A stretch of 48,638 bases of DNA from Candolleomyces eurysporus (taxonomy: Eukaryota; Basidiomycota; Agaricomycetes; Agaricales; Psathyrellaceae), in the NCBI GenBank assembly GCA_027579435.1, contig JANBPK010001244.1, positions 1 to 48,638 on the forward strand. The letters are read 5' to 3'. This document shows positions 40,832 to 48,638 of the stretch, in pieces. Under the pieces are notes generated by a model, which saw only the letters and a program-made list of their open reading frames with translations, searched no databases and was not told the DNA's origin. Every line of letters begins with the position of its first letter. Position 1 is the first letter of the stretch. The translations under genes were made by a program, and so were the position numbers.

Positions 40832-43095
40832 TGTGAATAAGATTCGTCAGCGAGGAAAGAGAATGGGACGGCGAAGGGGGGCGTACTCTTCAAATCAAAC
40901 GGTAAAGCTCCTTCATGGATTACAACTGCTCGTAAAGCGACATCTTCATGTGGAGAAGGACAGATCGATGAATGTCGGCACAGACATTCGAACAGCCATT
41001 GGCAAAGGCGGGGTGGGTCGTCAAAGATCTCCGGAAAATTTTCAGGAAAATAGAGTGGATCGTAGTACAAAGGATAGTCGGAAAGGGTATGAGGGCATCC
41101 GAAAGGAGGACAATCCTGCAAAGCAAGAACTCGAGAAACTCGAGAGGGTTGCTTATGGACGAACATGGAGGCGAGGAGGCAAGAGGCAAGAGTTGGAGTA
41201 CCGTGATCCCGAGCACATGGGTTCGAACGGCATGTGTGCGAAAAAGCGCATGGACCAAGAATTGAGAACCGGATCTCATTCGTATACATAATATCATCCC
41301 ACGCGAGGGCTATTTTTGTATGAGAGCGATAAACGTTTCGACGGGACAGAACCCTCCCCACACTTCGTGTGGAGTCAGGGATCGTATACCAATTGAGTAG
41401 ACCCGGGCGCTAATTGGGTTATGGAGGCTATGAAATGGTCGACAGAGAGACGTCTGAACTGATCTCCTGAACAGTGAGAAATCCGCGAAGCAGAATTCGG
41501 GAAGCAAGAATCACGCCGAGCACGACAATGCGGGCTCACCGACGTGTGCAATCGTAGATACGGAAGTCTGGGTACAACAGCAACGAGCATGCGACTGTGA
41601 ACACGGAGTCGAACTGGGGCTCACCTTTCGATTATCAAGGCGCTGGATGCACTCGCGAGCATTCTCTGATATCATACGCCAACGACGAGCCTCAACATGC
41701 CGCATTGAGCCGGGGTTGTGTCGGATGCCGTTGCGACGAGGTCATGGCAGCCGCGCTGACCCACGAGACCTCTCGTGTCAGCTCAAGATCTGAGCCTAAT
41801 GCTGTCGTAGGGTTAGTGAGAAGTGCATCGAGGGGGAAAGGGTCCTACAGTTCTTCCCAGGCCGCACCGACGTTTCCCAACTCTTTCGATTCCGTCAACT
41901 CAACGCTACATCCCTCCGTGTTATCCCCTGGCTACTTGACTGCGATCCTGAATGAGCCCCAGTGCGAGTACAATCGGACTGACAAAACGGAATTGAGTAA
42001 GAAGCTGACAGCGGACCGGACAGTGACGAGTGAGTCTCCGACTTCGTCACAGAGGAGGGAGATATCCGAGGGTGCGGCGATCGACATGGTGACAGAGTCC
42101 GACGTTTTTGAGGAATTGAGAGTAAAGGGGAGCCATGAGATTGAAGGAAATGGTGATAAAGCTGAATATCGAAAGGAGATCCTGGTTGTAGTATGACATG
42201 GAGAATGGAAGGTGATTCCGCAAGGGATGCGAAAGGGCTGCGGCTGGGGAGAGGATTTTGAGGATATCGGAANGGGAAGGAGAGGCTGCGGTATGATGAA
42301 AGATTGAGAGCTGGGAGTTACAGTGGGTAGCTATTTAAGGGAACGAGAAGCGGAGGGAACGAGGAGGAACGAGGTACGCACGAAGAACATTGGAGGGAGC
42401 CCTATAGGTGACCCACCCACGACCGACTTACTAGGCACATTGTATCTGACATGGGACGTCTGTGATGCGCATGTATTCCAGGATCTATACAGTCGGAGGC
42501 ACCCCACGAGAAAGAGGGAGATAGGTGCACGTTTCCAGTCAACAATCGTAGCACCTTTTTGCCACAGACAGTGGGAACACGGCTTACCGGCTCACTAGAT
42601 AAGATAGCCCGTCAAGAGTCGACGGCACAGATAATCACGATCGAGTCCAGCCCTCTGAGGATTTGGCCTAAGCGAGAGAATTACCTCATTTCCCATTCGG
42701 TTCATAGGCTCGGCGACGGAAGTTGGAGGCTTACATATGAAGAAGGCGCCAGTATTGACGATTCGAGAGAGCGAGAGTTGGGTGCTTGAGGGACTGAGGT
42801 GCATGTATACTTACCGTCCTTCACGAGTGCATGAGCACCCAGTAGGTTTATACCAAATCCAAGTCCGGATGGCGATGGAAATTGACGGGGCCAAATCAAT
42901 ACGATAAAAACTAAAATTCAGGCAATTAGTTCGACTCTTAACCTATTCCCTTAGGAGAGGTTGCGTTCTGATACCTTAAAGACGATGACTGCGGCAGCGT
43001 TGGAGAGTTGATGTAGCTTCCCAGCCAGGATCTACAAGTCCATTTACCTAAACACACAGGGCTTGGGACCACGCTGATTATCTACGTTCCTTCCG
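40832..43095. other. Region without a firm gene
   Basis: About 2.3 kb. The longest frames are 41361-40654 minus (235 codons) and 41597-42196 plus (199 codons); neither shows a domain, splice structure or family motif. The N at 42273 lies before a G run. It may hold diverged transposon or dead-gene sequence. Confidence 0.35.
41597..42196 (+). CDS. Low-confidence hypothetical protein, 199 aa
   Basis: Single open frame starting MNTESNWGSPFDYQG, with a Cys-rich patch (SRGCVGCRCDEV), a Ser-rich middle and a charged C terminus (SDVFEELRVKGSHEIEGNGD). Composition is protein-like but nothing is recognisable. It may be chance. Confidence 0.22.
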   Translation: MNTESNWGSPFDYQGAGCTREHSLISYANDEPQHAALSRGCVGCRCDEVMAAALTHETSRVSSRSEPNAVVGLVRSASRGKGSYSSSQAAPTFPNSFDSVNSTLHPSVLSPGYLTAILNEPQCEYNRTDKTELSKKLTADRTVTSESPTSSQRREISEGAAIDMVTESDVFEELRVKGSHEIEGNGDKAEYRKEILVVV

Positions 43096-44886
43096 TCAAC
43101 ACTTTTTCTGGATCCCATCCGACAAGTCTTCTGTGTCTCTAAACTCTCCTTCGTCTTGATTTCCATTGGGCTTTGGGTCCGCGAATATCAGGGTCGAAAC
43201 AATGGATCGAGTACCCGGGTCGTCGATGGTCTCCATATTCAGAAGCAACCGATTCGCAAAAATTGGGATGATGAGTCTCATAGCCCTGTATCCAGCCAAT
43301 TTAAGTTTGCTACATGCATGAAAATAAACAGGACAAGACATACATCTGACCAATGTTATAGGGATCGCTAGAACGCTGGAACGAATGTCGTCAGTTGAGA
43401 TGCTCGGTGTACATAGGTGACACGCACAGGAGCCGATGGTAGCGTTCGAACTACATCAGCAATTCGGATGGCTGTATAGGGCGGGGAGAGACCCAATCAG
43501 GAACCGTCATTTTGGACGAATGATTTGCTCGCCCACCAAGAGTAGATAAGTAGTAGACTCCTCCATCGCGACGAATGACCTTGATGAGTTGACCTTTGTT
43601 CTTGCGGTAGCGCATCAAAGTGGTTAGCACGCCAAGACCCGTTGCGACTGGATAGGTTAGTTGGATGCATTAGAAGTCGTCTAAGTGACAACCTACAGAA
43701 CGTTCTGGCCAACATAAGGTAGGAAGAGTAGTCAAATAGCCACGTCCCAGCTTTAAATGTACACGCATATCCGAGTTCTCGTTCCAGCTGAGATATAGGG
43801 ACGGCTGTCAATGGTGCAGGTTAGGAAGTGGCCCCGCTAAACTTTAGCCAGTCCAGATACTTACAGTTCCTTCGCGAGTAGTTCAAAAACAGAAGTACTT
43901 GGTGGGAAACTGAAAGGCTCTGTCAATGGCAAACCATCAGCACCATTGAGTACCACAACTGGCTGATCGCAACCATGGATGCTGCTCACCAGCCACACGA
44001 CCGCCAGCAAGACAAAATACAATCTCTTGGCTCCCATAAGTGCGTAGAGACAAAGCCAAAGGGAAGCTAAGAAGAACAGTGAGAGTAGTTCAAGAGGTTC
44101 GGAGAGGATTCCTGACCTTCGGCGGATTGCGAGGTCAGCCCGCTTAGAGCTAAACGATGTTAACAACGTAGAGGACAGGCAGAGTGTCCAATACTGGTAC
44201 TTACCAGGATAAATAATCCCAAGTACTCTGCACGTCTATCAGATGAAGATCAGCTAGACGTTATGGTACAATAACACGTTGCATAGGGTCCATACCTTGA
44301 GGCTGAGCGTGACGTGAAGACGCCAATTAACTGTCAAATGCGTCAGTCAGAGGGCTCCTTTCAGATTGGATTATAAGAGTGAGTAATCACTGGGCAGATT
44401 GAAGGCAATCCTGGACAAGGCCGTGTACTGCGTCAACAGGAAAAGAAATTTCCCCATCTTCCACTTCCGCGACCAGATCTTATCGACCTAATACGTTGTG
44501 CATATTGGTCAGTCGTTCATCGGGGACGCTGAGTTGTTGCCGATGCGTAATGCTCACCTCCTGATCAAGTGTTGTGAGGTAATAGTATATCTTGGAGTTC
44601 GAAAGGCGTCAGAAATTCAATGATGCTGAAGGTTTTAGATTGAAGAAGACCTACAAATCCAACCATAGCGACCACTAGATGTCATTGGAGGTCAGCGAGG
44701 ATGATCGATACGTGCATGAACGCGGGACATACGTGCAAAGTACTGGCGAACCAATCTGTCAGCCCTTTATCTCCTGTGGTTCTGCGAGGCAGACAGACGG
44801 GCGCGATTGTCAGTGGAACTGCACGCTCACCTCCTGCATGATCCAGGTGTAAACCTGGGCCTCGACCTTCTCGATATCAATGGCCA
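43096..44886 (-). CDS. DUF6533-type multi-pass membrane protein
   Basis: Multi-exon minus-strand gene of a family very common in Agaricomycetes, function unknown, predicted about seven membrane helices. Start ATG 44886 (MAIDIEKVEAQVYTWIMQE). Diagnostic pieces in order: GLTDWFASTLH, VAMVGF, YYYLTTLDQE, VDKIWSRKWKMGKFLFLLTQ with YTALSRIAFNLP (exon 44487-44391), NWRLHVTLSLK, TCRVLGIIYP, SLWLCLYALMGAKRLYFVLL with AVVWLVSSIHG, GLGVLTTLMRYRKNKGQLIK with VIRRDGGVYYLSTL, and a last exon RLIIPIFANRLLLNMETIDD to the stop at 43096. Introns are 48-110 nt. I could not reconcile phases at exon 2 (near 44790) and after the exon ending about 43862, so it has errors, unusual introns, or is beginning to decay. 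Confidence 0.68.
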
Positions 44887-45824
44887 TATTCTGTTGCTGT
44901 ATTGCGGACGAGATGGAGGGACTCTCAGGCAGCCAGAGCGTTCTGGGGTTCGTATCACCTTATAACATCACTTTATAACACACACTTCCGCTTCAGCGCT
45001 CATCGGCATCACTGGCGAATGGAATCTTGAGTTGCGTTCCTCGAATTTGCGGCCTCGACGGAACAGTAGGGTACGAATCAGGCCCCAGCGGTGCTCGAGA
45101 TCGATGGAAAGCCCACTCAAACATCGCATAAAGAACACTAGCGTCATCCTTACGGCAGGATGTACATGTGATACAGGATCTTCTAATCGCCGACCGCAGC
45201 AGAGGAACATTGCACAGCGCCCAAACTTGATTTTCTCCGACTCCACCGAGCGAAACCTCCTTTCGCTCCTGCCAATTCCTCGCGTGCTGTATACAGAAAT
45301 TGTGAGAAACTCGAGCGATAGTGGGCTATTCATCTTGTTTTGGTAGCTCGAAGTCAGCTGTCTTTTTTACTCCACTCATCCCACGACAACCCCACATCTT
45401 GCATCATATAAACATCATCTGGAAGAGCGCTGTAAGAATAGTAGCGGTGCAGCGGTGGCGGCGGCAGTCCCGACTCCGCTTAGTTGGGATAATTGCAAGA
45501 CTCTTCGAAAATCCCGTAAGGATCAAGGACCCAAAGGGTCGAAGACCATTTTATTGGGGGATAGTTGTCCTTATCCTTGTTCGTTCATCTCATCATCGAT
45601 CGGTACTAACTTTGAGACACAACAAAGTCAAAATGTATAGGTGGAACGTAGTGCAAGTAAACCTGGAAACCAAAGCAATAATGGTCCAATATTCGGGTAT
45701 ATCCGAGGATTACAATCGACGACTCCGAGTTTCTTTCTTTCCATCTCCCTTCGCCCTCCGATTCTTAGGCTGCGCTGGACCTAATGGGGGCAGTAAAACG
45801 GCGGATATTTAGCCCACTAACCAT
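44887..45824. other. Upstream of membrane gene, no gene seen
   Basis: About 940 bp with overlapping short frames on both strands and no family or splice support. Confidence 0.35.
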
Positions 45825-46225
45825 CCAGGTCTTGGGGACTGGTATAGTTCTCTCGGAAATCTCAGCCAAGTTTGCAATCTCCACTAGGGAACTCCAGGCC
45901 GGGGCCACCTCCAGGGTCAATCTCCCCCGGACATTCCAGGTATCCGAAAGTATTTCTTGGGTTATACATGACGCAGACTCCAGGAGATCCCCCCGCCGTT
46001 TCCCTGGACCTTTTCCAGACCCCCTGGGCACCTTCTGACGGGATCTCTAGGGGTTTTAAATGTGCAATCCATCGAAAACCGAGGGTTGTCCTCATGGGAA
46101 ATCCAGATCGTTCTCCTGGGTAAACCAGAATATTTCGACTGGTACTCACCGAGCTCTACTAGGGAATATACCGTGATAATCCAGGTGTACCCAGGGGTCA
46201 CCCGGGGGTTTCCCAGGTTTGAGGT
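45825..46225. repeat. CCAGG/CCTGG-rich cluster C4
   Basis: About eleven pentamers in roughly 390 bp, the longest cluster. The right end has them in near-helical phase: atccaggtgt, acccaggggtc, acccgggggttt, cccaggtttg. The 18-mer aatccaggtgtacccagg (46181-46198 region) is the exact reverse complement of cctgggtacacctggatt in C5, about 600 bp away, so C4 and C5 are partly inverted copies. Confidence 0.65.
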
Positions 46226-46784
46226 TTCATAGTGCTCTACCGTTCTGAACTTGGATCGTCTCTGTTCCAGTTATCGTTCTCATGCTCTCCCGGGCCCTGA
46301 TTGTCATCCTGTCTTTTTGCCAGTTCAATTTTGCTGTTTAGTTTTGCTTTCCTCAGTCTTTAGAGCTATCATGAACGCGATAGACCAATTTTCGTTCTCT
46401 GCAACGGCTGTTGCCGCAAGGGCCAACGTTGGCTGCTCCTATTCTCATGGCACCATCCTCTCGACGTTTTCAGACTCGAGTCCGTGTTGGTGTGTGCTCT
46501 CCTGCATGGCAGAGTGGATTGTCGTTGGTGTCAATGTCTTCATCAGTATACTTTCCGGACGTCACGGAGGCGACGGGTCGAAGAGAGTAGCGATGTCATT
46601 TGATCCACCCGAGTATCGCCACGTTGCGTCTCGGACGCGATTGGCTTGAGACACCCTTTGTTCGGTCACGGGTGCCTCCGAGACTAGATACTGGTATAAC
46701 ATAAATTCATACCTCGAACTGAAACGACCTACTAGGTGATTGCTGTTCACTATGAGACACGCTCCCAGTTGAAGTTACTGGTTT
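46226..46784. other. Spacer between inverted clusters C4 and C5
   Basis: About 560 bp. One plus-strand frame (46251-46649, 132 codons) has no recognisable feature. It may be the interior of an element whose ends are C4 and C5. Confidence 0.3.
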
Positions 46785-46935
46785 GTAGCTGGGTGCACCT
46801 GGGTACACCTGGATTTCTACCGGGTATGCCTGGGTGCAGCTGGGTTGTAACTGGATACACCTGGGGGGGCAACTGGGAGGTGACTGGGAGGTTACCCAGG
46901 GGCGTCCCAGCCCCTTACCAGGCACCCTAAGCAAC
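46785..46935. repeat. CTGGG array with about 10-12 bp spacing (cluster C5)
   Basis: A run of CTGG/CTGGG words at steps of about 9-12 bp: ctgggtgcac, ctgggtacac, ctggatttctac, cgggtatgc, ctgggtgcag, ctgggttgtaa, ctggatacac, ctgggggggcaa, ctgggaggtga, ctgggaggttac, ending cccaggggcg. Six are full CCTGG/CCAGG. The spacing is close to one DNA helical turn. Confidence 0.75.
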
Positions 46936-47030
46936 CGAGGAAAGTGCAGGAATATATGTAAACATGCATTTAGCTTTTCAATTACTGTCATGCCTGGTGA
47001 TGTAGATTAAGAAACATGATCTATTAACCG

Positions 47031-48365
47031 TCATCGAGTAAACTCTGGTACACTACGTGCTAATGGCCCACTGCGATCAAAGATGATCCATTCGTTGTTC
47101 CAATGCACACGACCAACAAGGCATTGAATATAGGCAATATCAACGATGTCCATGGGTCCCATTTTGCGATAGTAGTGAATGTCGAGATCTGGGTGGTGGC
47201 GAGTGACATTGCATGATTGGATGGCTCCGAAGGCAATTGTGGTTGGTTCTTCAAGTTCGGGGAGCACATCCACTTCAAGCGCAGGAATCTTGATGACAAA
47301 GATGTACTTGAGCTGGCCATAGAATGTCTTCAAGTAGAACTCAGGTGTGCGTTTCCTGGAGTTGGCGTAGCGATCGACCAGTTGCTCATACTAGAAAACT
47401 TGAGGTAAGTCATGAATAATAGAAGCAGACATGATGAAAGCACACACCCGAACATATGTCGCATCCCTTCTATCCTCTGACTTCTGGCGAACAACTTCAG
47501 AGGCTAGCATAGTATCTCCTTCCCCAAGCCTCTTGAGGCGCCCCCACATGTCTATTGTTGATAATTCTAAGATTTGGGTAGCAGTGGAGACATTGATCTT
47601 TGCGTTCCCATCTGCATCTGTAAAGCGAGTGACGAGGGCAGCTGCAATTCGTGATTTCATGGCAGGAATCAGGTCAAGGTTGCATGATTGATAAGGTGGC
47701 AGCAGGCGGTAATTGGTATCTGGCGGTCCAAGGAAGGTTAGCTCAGGGATCACTGGAAATAACAACAAAATTGGCTGCGTACATTGGGGGTTCGGAATCT
47801 CAGTCTCCCAGGACTTCTTGGGCACGTTCAATGAGATTTCATCTTCGAGGCCATATATGTTCTTGATGCATGTAAATTGAGCTTGAGCGAGCACCTGGTT
47901 GTCAAGGTTGGCAAATGGGAATCTTCGACTCTTGATTGCCCGTGCAAGTTTGCCACAAAACCGCTCCATCGCAAAGGCCCAATAGACCCATACTGGGCCC
48001 ATAAACTCGATGCCATCTGCAATATGCAGAAGGGCATGGATGGTGAGAGGGCAAGCTGAGAGTCGGTCTTCGGAGTACTGATAGTATAGACTATTGAGGT
48101 GGGTGAATACAAGAAATTGAAAGTTGACATAAAATACACATTACCGTTCATACTCTTGCACCCAGGCTGCAAACCCCTGCCGAATAGTTTCAACGTCAGT
48201 ATGGTTTAGCTCAAACTGAAGGCATAGATTAACAAGCTGAACAAGTTTGATAAAATGTTCATAGAATGCGCGATTAGAGAAGGCCTTCTCCAGATAAACG
48301 GGTCCAAGATAGAGCGTCCAGAATGACAACATGTCGGCTGTGATTCCAATCCTGTCTTCGCTGAA
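47031..48365 (-). CDS. Tnp2-family (CACTA-type) transposase, C-terminal part, 5' truncated
   Basis: Exons (from about 48365) to 48145, 48090-47448 and 47390-47031; introns 54 and 57 nt, phases 2 and 0, frame intact. Conserved text of the Agaricomycete Tnp2/DUF4218 family: SACPLTIHALLHIADGIEFM, GPVWVYWAFAMERFCGKLAR, AIKSRRFPFANLDNQVLAQA, SRIAAALVTRF, GDTMLASEVVRQKSEDRRDA, YEQLVDRYANSRKRTPEFYL, TFYGQLKYIFVIKIP, EEPTTIAFGAIQSC, HYYRKMGPMDIVDIAYIQCL and WIIFDRSGPLARSV, then a stop at 47031. The catalytic N-terminal half is absent: coding continues upstream of the ATG at 48332 (DFSEDRIGITAD) and is cut at about 48365 by the LTR-like repeat. Splicing and frame are well preserved, so truncation is recent. 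Confidence 0.82.
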
Positions 48366-48638
48366 GTCCCGGTGATGTGCAGGTAGCGAACTAGGGCTCT
48401 CTAACCAACAAAACTATAGAACTCAAACACACACACACAACCACAATAACACAACACACCAAATACCTTCGTGAAGATAAAGGCGGGCAAGGGGTATAGG
48501 TAAAAGCTCTAAGTCTAGTCGACAGAGGCTTCTAGAACTCTTCTTGTACGATCGCAAGTTCGAGGGGGAGCTAAGGCTCAACCAGCAACGATAGATATGC
48601 TTCACGAAGTGACTTCGCTAACACACGGTGGGTTCGAG
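48366..48638. repeat. LTR-like dispersed repeat, copy 2 (runs off window)
   Basis: Same sequence and orientation as 27206-27500, starting cggtgatgtgcaggtagcga. It interrupts the Tnp2 coding sequence, showing it inserted as a mobile unit. The CA tract is longer here (caaacacacacacacaacca). The rest of the element is beyond the window. Confidence 0.68.

Noticed and set aside
40654..41361. 235-codon minus-strand frame upstream of the Helitron remnant
   Set aside because: Composition looks random (many Cys, His, Ser), no motif, and frames on the other strand overlap it; only its last part lies beside the decayed Helitron frame.
45321..45812. 163-codon plus-strand frame
   Set aside because: No motif, overlaps other short frames and abuts repeat cluster C4.
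48427..48445. CA-repeat as a microsatellite of interest
   Set aside because: It is simply the variable CA tract inside the LTR-like repeat, also present in shorter form at 27.26 kb.
1..48638. CRISPR arrays, operons, ribosome binding sites, tRNA or rRNA genes
   Set aside because: The window is eukaryotic with spliced genes; no regularly spaced identical repeats with unique spacers, and I recognised no tRNA or rRNA.

Overview
This is nuclear DNA of a filamentous basidiomycete, very probably an Agaricomycete (mushroom-forming or wood/litter-decay fungus). The signs are many short GT-AG introns (mostly 48-67 nt), a secreted AA8-AA12 quinone-dependent sugar dehydrogenase, a NACHT-WD40 NLR, a DUF6533-type membrane protein, and Helitron and Tnp2/CACTA-type transposon coding sequence of the kind found in Agaricomycetes. 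I cannot name the species.

Layout. 1-5,000: a triose-phosphate-transporter-family gene (minus, runs off the window) shares a 183-bp divergent promoter with a very large acidic RING-finger gene. 5,000-16,400: a duplication array. The 3' end of the RING gene, a lineage-specific unknown gene (two near-complete copies A and B, a truncated copy C, a short piece D, a decayed copy E), pieces of an F-box gene and recurring spacer modules are copied and shuffled around one intact F-box gene (12102-14113). 16,442-25,582: a gene-dense block with the AA8-AA12 dehydrogenase (12 exons), a large NT-C2-domain gene, and a convergent stand-alone AA8 cytochrome paralog with the same intron positions. 25,600-29,400: gene-free repeat territory (short TIR element, LTR-like repeat, decayed coding remnants, telomere-like CCCTAA tract). 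29,422-33,597: an eight-exon NLR (disordered N terminus, helical domain, NACHT, four near-identical WD repeats). 34,600-38,200: poorly resolved hypothetical genes on the minus strand. 38,500-48,638: transposon graveyard (decayed Helitron Rep split by a TIR element, Tnp2 transposase C terminus cut by a second copy of the LTR-like repeat) around one DUF6533 membrane gene.

Two observations stand out. First, five clusters (36.3, 37.3, 38.5, 45.8 and 46.8 kb) are strongly enriched in CCTGG/CCAGG; they resemble no element I know, and one of them interrupts the Helitron. Second, most isolated single N characters behave as one-base gap placeholders: leaving them out restores reading frame in the RING gene, unknown genes A and B, the dehydrogenase and the Helitron. 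Apparent frameshifts at those positions should not be read as biology.

Exon models were worked out by hand from splice-site phase and protein continuity. All family assignments come from recognising sequence motifs; no database search was run.
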